This document shows, piece by piece, positions 26,867 to 35,520 of a DNA stretch of 64,000 nucleotides (positions within the stretch are counted from its first letter, which is position 1; every line of letters begins with the position of its first letter). The position numbers and the translations under genes were made by a program. Source of the stretch: Phaeocystidibacter sp965659415 (GTDB lineage Bacteria > Bacteroidota > Bacteroidia > Flavobacteriales > Schleiferiaceae). The notes under the pieces are model-generated. The model did not search any database. It was not told the origin of the DNA and was given only the letters and a program-made list of their open reading frames with translations. Location of the stretch: positions 1 through 64,000 of the forward strand of contig CBFHVA010000014.1 of the NCBI GenBank assembly GCA_965659415.1, given 5' to 3'.

Positions 26867-27789
26867 CGAATTCCTCTATTCAATTTATTCCTGGGAAGGA
26901 AGTAGATACGGGTAAATGGGATCGTTGTATCCAAGAAGATCCCAATGGGTTGATATATAATACGTCTTGGTATTTAGACACCTTAGGAGTAGAGTGGGAT
27001 GCTTTGGTGAAAGGCGACTACGAAGCCGTGATGCCATTATCCCATCGCACGAAATACGGTCAGTCTTATATTTTCCGGCCATTCGGAGTTCAGCAGCAGG
27101 GCTTGTCGGGTAAAGATTCAGATAATCCTGCGCTTCTCGAACAGTTTATTGCTCATATTCCTTCCCACTTTAAGTATATCGAACTCTACACCAATGCCAG
27201 CAATTCGGTGGATGAGGTACCTTCGAGCTGGTCGGTAGAAGAGAATGTAAACCTCATACTCGACCTGAATCGTTCATATGAGAGCTTGTATGAAAGCTTT
27301 TCCTCACAAACGAAGAGGAATATTAAGAAAAGTGCGAAGCAGAACTTCAAAGTGTTTGAGCATGACCCGCCTGAAGTGTTGATCCGAATGTTCAGAGCGA
27401 ATCAAGGCAAACGGTATTCAGTTTCTGAATCCTTTTACATCACTATGCTCCACTTGATGCATGTGCTGATTCACAAGCGTAGGGGATTTGTTTGGACAGT
27501 GCAAGACGAGCGGAACTCTACAGTGGCAGGGATGTTCGTCATGGAGTACAAAGGGCGATCAACCTTGCTATTCTCTGCCACAGATGAATTCGGAAGAGAA
27601 ACAAGCGCCATGAGCTTCGCGATTAACGAATTCCTAACCCTGTGCGCCGAGAACGGACGCATGTTTGATTTTGAGGGCAGCAATACACCTGGTCTCAAAC
27701 AATTTTACTCCGGATTTGGTGCCGTGCAAAAGAACTATCACCTCCTCAAGATAAATCGTCTCCCGATACCATTGCGTTGGTTTAAATAG
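26863..27789 (+). CDS. GNAT/FemAB-like acyltransferase
   Basis: A 308-residue protein with the double-GNAT organisation of FemAB-like enzymes. The segment SSQTKRNIKKSAKQNFKVF, followed later by FEGSNTPGLKQFYSGFGA, is typical of the group that transfers amino-acyl or acyl groups to cell-surface glycans or peptides. Its ATG overlaps the stop of the deacetylase-like gene (ATGA), so the two products probably act together on the same surface polymer. The donor and acceptor are unknown. Confidence 0.72.
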   Translation: MTNSSIQFIPGKEVDTGKWDRCIQEDPNGLIYNTSWYLDTLGVEWDALVKGDYEAVMPLSHRTKYGQSYIFRPFGVQQQGLSGKDSDNPALLEQFIAHIPSHFKYIELYTNASNSVDEVPSSWSVEENVNLILDLNRSYESLYESFSSQTKRNIKKSAKQNFKVFEHDPPEVLIRMFRANQGKRYSVSESFYITMLHLMHVLIHKRRGFVWTVQDERNSTVAGMFVMEYKGRSTLLFSATDEFGRETSAMSFAINEFLTLCAENGRMFDFEGSNTPGLKQFYSGFGAVQKNYHLLKINRLPIPLRWFK

Positions 27790-27795
27790 GAAGTC

Positions 27796-27817
27796 ATTGA
27801 TAATATCAATAGCTTTG
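27796..27817 (+). promoter_or_regulatory. oxyR promoter with overlapping LysR-type dyad
   Basis: A perfect inverted repeat, ATTGAT-AAT-ATCAAT (27796-27810), contains the T-N11-A pattern of LysR-family binding sites. It abuts TAGCTTTG (27810-27817), an exact TANNTTTG -7 element. No TTG lies at the normal -33 distance. The arrangement suggests autoregulation of oxyR by its own product; this is inference. A good ribosome-binding sequence AAGGAG sits just before the ATG. Confidence 0.45.
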
Positions 27818-27859
27818 AGTAACCCAATAGATGAGACTATTTAACCTTGAAAAGGAGCC

Positions 27860-28792
27860 ATGACTACCGTTCAACTGCACTACATCGTAGAGCTTGATAA
27901 TCACCGACATTTTGCCCGTGCGGCGGAAGCTTGTCACGTTACGCAACCCACGCTCAGTATGCAAGTCCACAAACTTGAAGAGGAGCTTGGAGTACTCGTG
28001 TTTGATCGTTCAAAACAACCGGTTACGCCTACTGAAATAGGCAAGAGAATCATTGAGCAAGCCCGAGTAGTGCTTCACGAGATGGGCCGAATTGAACAGT
28101 TGACACAGGAGGCCATGGGCAATTACGGTGGGGAATTCTACCTAGGAGTTATTCCAACGGCGGCCCCAGCACTTATCCCGAGGATTCTTCCCAATTTGAG
28201 AAAGGCATTGCCCGATGTGCAGTTCGTTGTTGAGGAACTCCAGACCGACGTAATCATTGAACGATTGCGAAAAGACCAATTGGATGCAGGTATTCTAGCG
28301 ACACCGTTGGATGAACGTGGTATCATAGAGCGTCCATTGTACTATGAGCCATTCATGGCATTCATTCCGAAAGATCATCGCCTCGGTAAAGAGAGTTTCA
28401 TCACGAATTCCGAACTCGACATAAATGATATTTTACTCCTAAACGAGGGCCATTGCTTCAGGAGTAGTGTTTTGAATTTATGCGACAAGAATGAGGAACG
28501 CGAGCACAAATCCGTTCGCTTAGAGAGTGGAAATTTTGACACACTCATTCGTTTGTCTCAACAAGGCTATGGAATGACGCTCATCCCTTATTTGACAGCG
28601 CTTGACTTACCTGAGAATTTGCAAGAGATGGTGAAGCCGATTGCTGAACCTCGACCTACGCGAGAAATGAGCGTGGTTTACAGTAGGACACAGCTGAAGA
28701 TTGGAGTGGTGGAGAAGCTGATGACTGCTGTTCTAGCCTCTGTTCCATCCAAGCTAGCAGAGGAGAAGCACAGTGTGATCTCACCCATGTAG
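27860..28792 (+). CDS. oxyR: Hydrogen-peroxide-sensing LysR regulator OxyR
   Basis: A 310-residue LysR-family activator. The N-terminal winged helix reads HFARAAEACHVTQPTLSMQVHKLEEELG. In the effector domain the segment GHCFRSSVLNLC has cysteines at residues 199 and 208, the same positions as the redox cysteines of E. coli OxyR, so peroxide sensing by a Cys199-Cys208 disulfide is likely. It is preceded by a LysR-type dyad overlapping a -7 element and converges with the SLC13 gene, overlapping its end by 12 nt. No catalase gene lies next to it. Confidence 0.92.
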   Translation: MTTVQLHYIVELDNHRHFARAAEACHVTQPTLSMQVHKLEEELGVLVFDRSKQPVTPTEIGKRIIEQARVVLHEMGRIEQLTQEAMGNYGGEFYLGVIPTAAPALIPRILPNLRKALPDVQFVVEELQTDVIIERLRKDQLDAGILATPLDERGIIERPLYYEPFMAFIPKDHRLGKESFITNSELDINDILLLNEGHCFRSSVLNLCDKNEEREHKSVRLESGNFDTLIRLSQQGYGMTLIPYLTALDLPENLQEMVKPIAEPRPTREMSVVYSRTQLKIGVVEKLMTAVLASVPSKLAEEKHSVISPM

Positions 28793-30211
28793 ACTGAGAA
28801 GGCCTGCAATGGACAGCATGTAAACAACCACGGAAATAACAAGGGTGGCTAAAATGTTCATGGTCAACCCCCTGCGGACCATATCAATGATTTTTAGTTG
28901 TCCGCTGCCAAAGACAATGGCGTTGGGCGGTGTGGCCATTGGTAACATAAACGCACAACTTGATCCCAAAGTAAGTGGAAGAGCTAAGGTGAAAAATGGA
29001 ATTCCCGATGCTGCCGAGATGGCCGCTACTATCGGCATCATCGCCGCTACCAGCGCCATGTTACTCATGACCTCAGTCGCCCATATTCCAAGTGCCGCCA
29101 TGGCCAAAATCCAAAGGTAGAGGTGAAGCCCGTTTGAGGATTCAAATAGATCCGTGAGATGAGTTAACAAGCCGGATTGATTCATTGCGGCCGCCAGGGC
29201 CAGTCCTCCGCCAAAGAGTATCAATATCCCCCAAGCCAGTTTTTTCGTATCCTTCCACTTCAACAAGGCACGCTTGGAATTCGCCGGAACCACGAAGAGT
29301 GATAGTGCGGAAAGAATAGCCACACTCGTATCCGTGAATTCTGCTACGTTTAAGATTTGCACAATTTGCGGTCTAAAGATCCACAACAAAGCCGTACTCG
29401 TAAAAACAATGGCCACTCGGCGTTCAGGGGCGCTCATTGGGCCGAGTTTGCTCCACTCTTTCTCAAAATATGTTTCCACCTCACTCTTCGAGAACTGTAC
29501 CTTTCTCAAACGAATGGCAAGAACCCAATAAGCAATAAGGAAGAGCGTAACGGCTACAGGTAAGCCGATTTTAATCCACTCTGAGAAGTTCACCATATGA
29601 CCGTAGTTTTCCTCATAGAAGCTGGTGAAAACTACGTTTGGTGGAGTGCCAATCAAAGTAGAAATGCCCCCTATGTTTGCTGCCCAGGCCACACCAATCA
29701 GAATTGAAATACTTACTTTCTTGTTCTTGAATCCCGCGTTCTCTAAGAGTTTGAGAACACTCATAGCCATGGGAAGCATCATTACCGTGGTGGCTGTATT
29801 CGATATCCAAGCACTGAGGAAAGAGGTGGCCAGCATGAATCCCAACAATATCCGCATGGGTGAAGAGCCTACTTTCCGAATGATATAAAGAGCAATGCGC
29901 TGATGCAGGTTCCATTTTTCGATGGCTAAGGCAAGTACAAATCCTCCGAAGAAGAGAAAGATCAAATGATGACCGTAAAGGGCGGTTACTTCCTTGATGG
30001 GTAAAATGCCGCACAATGGCAAAAGTAAGATGGGAAGCAGAGCGGTCACGGCTAAGTTCACCACTTCAGATACCCACCAAATCAACATCCAACCCAATAT
30101 CCCGAGTACAGCTAATTCATCAGCGGACAGCGTGTCACTTGGAATAGCGAATGAGCAGGCGAAAATGATGGGCCCAAGAGCATAGGGAATTTGACGTAAA
30201 TTCAGAAACAC
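28781..30211 (-). CDS. SLC13/DASS family anion transporter
   Basis: A 476-residue inner-membrane protein with about eleven to twelve hydrophobic helices. Members couple sodium entry to uptake of dicarboxylates, sulfate or phosphate. Motifs include FFGGFVLALAIEKWNLHQRIA, SNTATTVMMLPMA (the SNT signature), GGISTLIGTPPNVVF and the second SNT-like repeat SNMALVAAMMPI with MATPPNAIVFGSG. The start is a GTG at 30211. Substrate choice cannot be read reliably. Confidence 0.88.
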   Translation of the reverse strand: MFLNLRQIPYALGPIIFACSFAIPSDTLSADELAVLGILGWMLIWWVSEVVNLAVTALLPILLLPLCGILPIKEVTALYGHHLIFLFFGGFVLALAIEKWNLHQRIALYIIRKVGSSPMRILLGFMLATSFLSAWISNTATTVMMLPMAMSVLKLLENAGFKNKKVSISILIGVAWAANIGGISTLIGTPPNVVFTSFYEENYGHMVNFSEWIKIGLPVAVTLFLIAYWVLAIRLRKVQFSKSEVETYFEKEWSKLGPMSAPERRVAIVFTSTALLWIFRPQIVQILNVAEFTDTSVAILSALSLFVVPANSKRALLKWKDTKKLAWGILILFGGGLALAAAMNQSGLLTHLTDLFESSNGLHLYLWILAMAALGIWATEVMSNMALVAAMMPIVAAISAASGIPFFTLALPLTLGSSCAFMLPMATPPNAIVFGSGQLKIIDMVRRGLTMNILATLVISVVVYMLSIAGLLSLHG

Positions 30212-30247
30212 TAATCCTGTGTAAATAGAAGTTATGGGTTTCGAGCT

Positions 30248-30511
30248 TCAACCGATTCCTCGAGTGAAGGAGTAAGACAAAGCTACTTTTCTAAATGAAT
30301 ATTTAAAACCGCGTCGTCCTATTGTTATCGAAGACTTTGCGGCCAAGTGGCCGGCTGTCGATAAGTGGTCCACGTAGTTTGTTTTCCATTGGATCAATTT
30401 CACAGCTGCCGGTGCCGAAGCAGGTAGTGGTGGAGCTGATTGTTCAATTTTATTTGCAAATGCACTTAGACTGAAGACTGTTAGAGCTAGAAGTAAGATT
30501 GCGTTTTTCAT
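30248..30511 (-). CDS. Small secreted basic protein, unrecognised
   Basis: An 87-residue protein with a clear signal peptide (residues 1-19, ending SAFANK). The mature part starts with a Pro/Ala-rich stretch (SAPPLPASAPAA) and ends in a basic, aromatic tail (GRRGFKYSFRKVALSYSF). No family is recognised. It sits alone between the SLC13 gene and rdgB. Confidence 0.6.
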   Translation of the reverse strand: MKNAILLLALTVFSLSAFANKIEQSAPPLPASAPAAVKLIQWKTNYVDHLSTAGHLAAKSSITIGRRGFKYSFRKVALSYSFTRGIG

Positions 30512-30587
30512 GGTTTCTCGATTTCGGTTTCAACTCATTGATGGTTCAAATGTGCAAAGAGGTCTGAACTCCTTTTATATAAAATCC

Positions 30588-30620
30588 GGTGAGTGGTAAT
30601 ATTGGGTAGGTGAGTGGTAA
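30588..30620 (+). repeat. 12-bp direct repeat upstream of rdgB
   Basis: GGTGAGTGGTAA occurs at 30588-30599 and again at 30609-30620, with a period of 21 bp (two helical turns). The second copy runs into TAACTTTG (30618-30625), an exact -7 element for rdgB. The same-face spacing is what a dimeric DNA-binding regulator would use. Confidence 0.5.
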
Positions 30621-30661
30621 CTTTGGATACTCATACATACAAAAACGCCTTTCCCATCGCC

Positions 30662-31243
30662 ATGGAATTAGTATTTGCCACACAGAATATCAATAAGCTT
30701 AAAGAGGTTCAAGAGCTCATGCCTGAAGGAATAAAACTTAGATCCCTTGCTGATTTGGGCCATACAGCAGAGCTAGAGGACACTTCTTCTACTTTGGAAG
30801 GGAATGCGAAGCAGAAAGCCGAATTTATTGCAAGAACGTATGGAGTCAATTGCTTTGCTGATGATACAGGCTTAGAAATAGAAGCGTTGAACGGTGCACC
30901 CGGTGTTTACTCAGCTCGATACGCGGGGCTAGGTAAACAAGCAAAAGACAACATGCAACGGGTACTCTCAGAGTTGGAAGGAGTGGAGAATAGGGCGGCT
31001 CAATTCCGCACATCAATCTGCCTCATCTTAAAGGGTAAAGTGCACACCTTTGATGGAGTTGCTAAAGGACGAATTTTGTTGGAAGAGACCGGCGACGAAG
31101 GCTTTGGGTATGACCCCATTTTCGCACCGGAGGATGATCGCCGAAGCTATGCTGAAATGTCGCGTGCCGAAAAGAATGAGAATAGTCACCGAGGTCGCGC
31201 TATTCGCGCACTGACCAGTTGGCTTGCGGAAAACGCAGTTTAA
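30662..31243 (+). CDS. rdgB: RdgB/HAM1-type non-canonical purine NTP pyrophosphatase
   Basis: Hydrolyses dITP, ITP and XTP to the monophosphates, keeping damaged purines out of nucleic acids. I use the ATG at 30662 (193 residues) because the family start is MELVFATQNINKLKEV; a GTG at 30614 lies inside the promoter. Conserved segments are FADDTGLEIEALNGAPGVYSARYAG and GFGYDPIFAP. It overlaps the convergent rsmD end by 4 nt. Confidence 0.95.
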   Translation: MELVFATQNINKLKEVQELMPEGIKLRSLADLGHTAELEDTSSTLEGNAKQKAEFIARTYGVNCFADDTGLEIEALNGAPGVYSARYAGLGKQAKDNMQRVLSELEGVENRAAQFRTSICLILKGKVHTFDGVAKGRILLEETGDEGFGYDPIFAPEDDRRSYAEMSRAEKNENSHRGRAIRALTSWLAENAV

Positions 31244-31785
31244 TCGTCTTTTTCCAGGGAGAAAAAAGCGAAGTTCACACTGCCGTACTTCCTAGTTTGG
31301 AACACATCAGGGTGTTCTGAAAAATCATTTTCCGGACCGTGTTCGAGCACAAATACTCCGTCTTTTTTAAGGAGACCCTTGGAGAGTACATTATTGATTA
31401 AGGCCTCGTGGCCGTCCCAATCATAGGGTGGATCTGCCACGATGATGTCGAATTTATCCAAAGTACGCTCGGTGTATTTTAAGGCATCACCTTTCAATAC
31501 TCGCGCTTGGTCGTAACCCAATATGGTCAATGTCTTCTCAATAAAACGCACGCAACCATTGTGTATATCAACGGCAATGAGTTTCTGAGCACCGCGAGAA
31601 CCAAATTCATATGTAAGATTCCCCGTTCCCGAAAAGAGGTCCAGAACGTCCACCTCACCCAAATCAAACCAGTTCATCAAAATGTTGAACAAGCTTTCTT
31701 TCCCATAGTCGGTAGTAGGCCTTACTGGCAGCTTTGTCGGAGCTACAATCCTCTTTCCCTTGTGCTTTCCGCTTATTATCCGCAT
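31240..31785 (-). CDS. rsmD: 16S rRNA (guanine966-N2)-methyltransferase
   Basis: A 181-residue SAM-dependent methyltransferase modifying G966 of 16S rRNA. Key segments are MRIISGKHKGKRI at the start, RPTTDYGKESLFNIL, DLFSGTGNLTYEFGSRGA (SAM loop) and the catalytic ADPPYDW. It overlaps the upstream DUF3822 gene by 10 nt, a conserved Bacteroidota arrangement. Confidence 0.94.
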   Translation of the reverse strand: MRIISGKHKGKRIVAPTKLPVRPTTDYGKESLFNILMNWFDLGEVDVLDLFSGTGNLTYEFGSRGAQKLIAVDIHNGCVRFIEKTLTILGYDQARVLKGDALKYTERTLDKFDIIVADPPYDWDGHEALINNVLSKGLLKKDGVFVLEHGPENDFSEHPDVFQTRKYGSVNFAFFSLEKDD

Positions 31786-32615
31786 AAATGAAGTTGGATT
31801 AATGGAGAGAAGAGATGTATCTGACGCTCTGGAATAGCATGTGAACCGTGGATAGGGTTAATGTTTTCCATCCATTCAACATTGCGAATGTACTTGGCAT
31901 AGGCCTTCCATAGTTCGTCCTTTTCCAAAAGATGTCCAGAGAGTTTAAGTGGAACCTCATCAGGGTTGAAGTTGAGTTGTTCGTAAGCATAAAGGACGAA
32001 ATACAACTGATCTTCCACAGTTTTAGCCTCAAAAGCGTTGTGGAGTTGAATCTTCCCATTTGAGATGGCTAACACATGTACTTTATTTAAGTCGACGAAA
32101 ACGTACATGTGTTGACCTGGTCGATTTTTCCAATGATTCAGTAGGCTGATAGCCTCTGCTGCCGGTTGGGGAAACGCAGAGTACTCTTCCAAGGCGTCTT
32201 GTAATCTTTCGATTATCGGTGGTGCTAATTCGTGAATCAATACCGCATTGGCCGAAGGTACAGTGGTGTAAGTAGTTTGGCGCGTACCTAACAGCGTTTC
32301 ACTCAATGTCGGTAAATCATCTGCTGAGAACAGCTCTAGGGGCACCCAAGTCCATTTTGAACTGTCCCAACCTACGTGATAGGCTCCAAAAGGCTCGTTG
32401 AACTGCTGGAGCAATTCGACCCCAGCCTCTGGACGATTGTCAAGCTTGTAATCTGCTATGAGTAGGAGTCTCCCCGTCTTTCGATTCGCCACGGAAAAAG
32501 AAAGTCCACCTTCCTTGTGGAAGATGGACAATATACCCTCTTGGGGATTAAGTTGCTCCAGGGCGTCGTCGATAAACTCGCCCTTTGTGATAATGCTATT
32601 ATTTCCAGTTACCAC
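31776..32615 (-). CDS. DUF3822 family protein
   Basis: A 279-residue protein with the actin-like ATPase-type architecture of DUF3822 (two repeated halves, with VDLNKVHVLAISNGKIQLHNAFEA in the second). It is found in Bacteroidota next to rsmD. The start is a GTG at 32615 that overlaps the upstream gene by 17 nt. Function is unknown; the location suggests a link with ribosome maturation, which is inference. Confidence 0.8.
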   Translation of the reverse strand: MVTGNNSIITKGEFIDDALEQLNPQEGILSIFHKEGGLSFSVANRKTGRLLLIADYKLDNRPEAGVELLQQFNEPFGAYHVGWDSSKWTWVPLELFSADDLPTLSETLLGTRQTTYTTVPSANAVLIHELAPPIIERLQDALEEYSAFPQPAAEAISLLNHWKNRPGQHMYVFVDLNKVHVLAISNGKIQLHNAFEAKTVEDQLYFVLYAYEQLNFNPDEVPLKLSGHLLEKDELWKAYAKYIRNVEWMENINPIHGSHAIPERQIHLFSPLIQLHLCG

Positions 32616-33213
32616 TCAAGGTAGGTTCTGTAAGCGATCCAACAGCCAAATTATCTTGCACCTTATCAATGAAGTAACTGTACTGTCCTTTTTCAATCAG
32701 GTCACCAAAGAAATCTTCTTTCTCGGCTGCTGCTTGGAAAACAGCTACGGTAACTCCGTTTTTATTGATAGTTGTGGCATCCATCCAAAACTCCTCTTCG
32801 GAATAAGGGATGTAGCGAAGGCGCTCAGCATCGTATGTATCTGAGAATAAACGATCACGCACTGATTCGCGTCCGATTACGCGGTAAATAGTGGTGTCCT
32901 TCATCATGTCCTGGCGATAGAGTTCGTTGTAATACATGAATGAAGAATCCTTTCTCTCAACGATATCCACGTACCCTGTGTCTATAAAGCCAATGAGGTC
33001 GGTTAGGTTATCTTCGTACTGAAGATACTGTTGCTTGTAAAGTTTCTGGGCATCACGAATATCTTCCAAACGATCAATTACTTCCGCGTAACGCTCGTTC
33101 TTAATTCGTTCGAATTCGATCGGCTCCATTACCACGCGGTAAATCTTAAATACCAAAAATGCGGCAATTAATAGGAGGCCCGCTCTAAGAATAAGGGTGC
33201 TATTCTTGTTCAT
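32599..33213 (-). CDS. Membrane-anchored protein of unknown function
   Basis: A 204-residue protein, starting at the ATG at 33213 because it directly precedes a transmembrane helix (about residues 6-23). An ORF start at 33249 would add 12 residues and lie inside the promoter. The anchor is followed by a helical, charged region with coiled-coil potential (about 30-70), then a beta-rich domain facing the periplasm. It is conserved beside DUF3822 in flavobacteria; no domain name is recalled. Confidence 0.7.
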   Translation of the reverse strand: MNKNSTLILRAGLLLIAAFLVFKIYRVVMEPIEFERIKNERYAEVIDRLEDIRDAQKLYKQQYLQYEDNLTDLIGFIDTGYVDIVERKDSSFMYYNELYRQDMMKDTTIYRVIGRESVRDRLFSDTYDAERLRYIPYSEEEFWMDATTINKNGVTVAVFQAAAEKEDFFGDLIEKGQYSYFIDKVQDNLAVGSLTEPTLSGNWK

Positions 33214-33246
33214 TGTCTTGTTATAAGAATGTTTGTCGAACGCAGA

Positions 33247-33254
33247 CAAAACTA
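33247..33254 (-). promoter_or_regulatory. Promoter -7 element of the DUF3822/rsmD unit
   Basis: The minus strand reads TAGTTTTG, an exact TANNTTTG match, 34 nt ahead of the start at 33213. The upstream -33 triplet is TTC at 20 nt, one base from consensus. Confidence 0.45.
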
Positions 33255-33320
33255 CAATTTTTTTTCAACGCCGAAAGTTGTTGAAACCGTCCATTGCTAC
33301 TTAATTTCACACAGTAGATA

Positions 33321-34745
33321 ATGGACTCAACCACCCGTGAAATAGTAGATGCACTTTTGTGTCACTTTCCATTTAATCCAACGCATGACCAGCGTGTGGC
33401 GTTGGCGAGTATTGCAGATTTTTTAGTAGACCCAAGAAAGGAAGCCACCTTTGTACTTCAGGGTTATGCGGGTACGGGTAAAACCACCATTATCCGCTCC
33501 TTGGTGAAGGCATTACCAAGTTTAAACCTCAAGGTGGTATTGTTGGCTCCCACTGGAAGGGCTGCAAAAGTTATGGCGCAATACGCGTCCACCAGAGCTT
33601 TCACGATTCACAAGGCTATTTACATTCCGCGTCGGATGCCCGGCGGAGGAATGGCATTTACCATTCGACCCAACAGAGCGGTAAACACCTTATTCGTAGT
33701 TGATGAGGCTTCCATGATTTCTGACGCATCAATCGACTCGGGCTTGTCGAGGTCTTCTTTACTCGAAGATTTAATTGAGTTCGTGGGACTCGGGTCAGGG
33801 AATAAGCTGATGTTTATTGGCGATAAAGCCCAGCTGCCACCGGTTCACTATGATCGGAGTCCAGCTCTCGATAAAGCTACACTTGAAGGGTATGGCCGAG
33901 AAGTGCATCAAGCGCTTTTAAGAGAGGTAATGCGCCAATCAGAAAAATCTGGCGTTCTTCGCAACGCCACTGTTTTGCGATCCTTGCAGGAAGAAAATCC
34001 GGATAAAGTGATTTTGCAAAACAACGCGGATGTCCATCGATTGTACGACGGATATATGATAGAAGAAGCACTCAACACGGCAAATAATGACGGTGTTGAC
34101 GAGGTGGTTGTGATTACACGCTCAAATAAGAGAGCCAACCTGTACAATAGGCAAATACGTTCTCGAGTCCATTGGCGAGAGGATAAAATTGCTTCAGGTG
34201 ATTATCTGATGGTTGTGAAGAACAACTACTTCTGGTTGCCCAATTCACATAAGGCTGGTTTTATAGCAAATGGAGATGTTGCTGAAGTACTCCAAATCAG
34301 AAATGAAATGAGTATCCATGGGCTGACCTTCGTGGATGCCACCTTGCGTTTACCTGATTATCCCGATGAAGAAGACTTCGAAGCAAAGCTTATGTTGGAT
34401 GTTCTCGATTTGGAAGGGCCATCCTTGAACCGTGAAGCTTATGAACGGCTGTTTCAAGGGGTATGGGAAGATTATGCGGACATCCCTACAAAGGCCAAAC
34501 GAATGGAAAAAGTGAAGAACGATCCATTCTTGAACGCTCTGCAGGTGAAGTTTTCCTATGCCGTTACGGGTCACAAAGCACAAGGGGGGCAATGGAAGCA
34601 CGTATTCATTGAACATCCTTGGTTATCTGATGGGACGACTGATCTGGAGTATCTTCGATGGCTATACACTGCCATCACACGATCCAGTGATCAGGTTTAT
34701 CTGCTCGGATTTCCAGAGAGCTTCTTTGAGAAAAGTGATACATAA
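33321..34745 (+). CDS. RecD-like/UvrD-type ATP-dependent DNA helicase
   Basis: A 474-residue superfamily 1 helicase. Walker A is GYAGTGKTT near residue 50, Walker B is VVDEASMIS near residue 133, and the C-terminal UvrD_C_2-like motif VTGHKAQGGQW is near residue 417, followed by YTAITRSSDQVYL. It lacks the N-terminal domain of RecD2 and corresponds to the short AAA/RecD-like helicase common in Bacteroidota. It probably acts in DNA repair or recombination. Confidence 0.85.
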   Translation: MDSTTREIVDALLCHFPFNPTHDQRVALASIADFLVDPRKEATFVLQGYAGTGKTTIIRSLVKALPSLNLKVVLLAPTGRAAKVMAQYASTRAFTIHKAIYIPRRMPGGGMAFTIRPNRAVNTLFVVDEASMISDASIDSGLSRSSLLEDLIEFVGLGSGNKLMFIGDKAQLPPVHYDRSPALDKATLEGYGREVHQALLREVMRQSEKSGVLRNATVLRSLQEENPDKVILQNNADVHRLYDGYMIEEALNTANNDGVDEVVVITRSNKRANLYNRQIRSRVHWREDKIASGDYLMVVKNNYFWLPNSHKAGFIANGDVAEVLQIRNEMSIHGLTFVDATLRLPDYPDEEDFEAKLMLDVLDLEGPSLNREAYERLFQGVWEDYADIPTKAKRMEKVKNDPFLNALQVKFSYAVTGHKAQGGQWKHVFIEHPWLSDGTTDLEYLRWLYTAITRSSDQVYLLGFPESFFEKSDT

Positions 34746-34761
34746 TCCCGACCTTTGATAC

Positions 34762-35457
34762 ATGCGTGAAATCACCCACCTCTTTTTCGATTTAGACCAC
34801 ACCCTTTGGGATTTTCAATCGAATAGTCGCGCCACGTTAAAGGAACTCTTCCATGATCTTAAACTCGATGTTCACGGAGTAAAGGACATGAATGACTTCA
34901 TTGCAGTTTATGAGCAAGTCAACGATGAAAAATGGGCGCAGTATCGCGCGGGAGTCATTGATAAAGCCACTTTGCGTTCAACCCGGTTCAGCGATTCGCT
35001 CAAGCGATTTGAGGTCGATCATCCGGAAGTAGCCCATCAGTTGGAAGTAGAGTACATCAAACGATCTCCTTTTAAAACGGGATTGTTTCCTCATGCCATA
35101 AATGTGCTCGGAGAACTAAGGGAGAAGTATGATATGCACATTATCACGAATGGCTTCAGTGAAGTGCAGGATATCAAGTTGACCAACTCGGGACTGAAAC
35201 CTTTCTTCCAAACGGTCATCACATCTGAGGAAGTGGGGGTTAATAAACCTGATCCGAAGATCTTTATGCATGCTTTGAATTCGACTGGAGCTAAAAGGAA
35301 TAGATCGGTGATGATTGGTGACAACTTGGATGCTGACATTCGTGGGGCGAGAAAAGTGGGTATGCATCAGGTATATTTTAACCCACACGGAAATAGTCAT
35401 TCAGACAAAGTATCAGCCGAAATTAGGTCGCTGGATGAACTTCGTAAATATCTGTAA
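34762..35457 (+). CDS. YjjG-type noncanonical pyrimidine nucleotidase (HAD superfamily)
   Basis: A 231-residue HAD phosphatase. The nucleophile motif is FFDLDHTLWDF (Asp at residue 11), motif II is IITNGFSEVQ, and motif III/IV is KPDPKIF with MIGDNLDADIRGA. E. coli YjjG dephosphorylates non-canonical pyrimidine nucleotides and the same role is inferred. It follows the helicase by 16 nt. Confidence 0.88.
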   Translation: MREITHLFFDLDHTLWDFQSNSRATLKELFHDLKLDVHGVKDMNDFIAVYEQVNDEKWAQYRAGVIDKATLRSTRFSDSLKRFEVDHPEVAHQLEVEYIKRSPFKTGLFPHAINVLGELREKYDMHIITNGFSEVQDIKLTNSGLKPFFQTVITSEEVGVNKPDPKIFMHALNSTGAKRNRSVMIGDNLDADIRGARKVGMHQVYFNPHGNSHSDKVSAEIRSLDELRKYL

Positions 35458-35520
35458 GTGAGCAATTGACTCCATTTATTTTGCGGATAGAGATGTACTT
35501 TCAACGCGTTATGAGAACCT

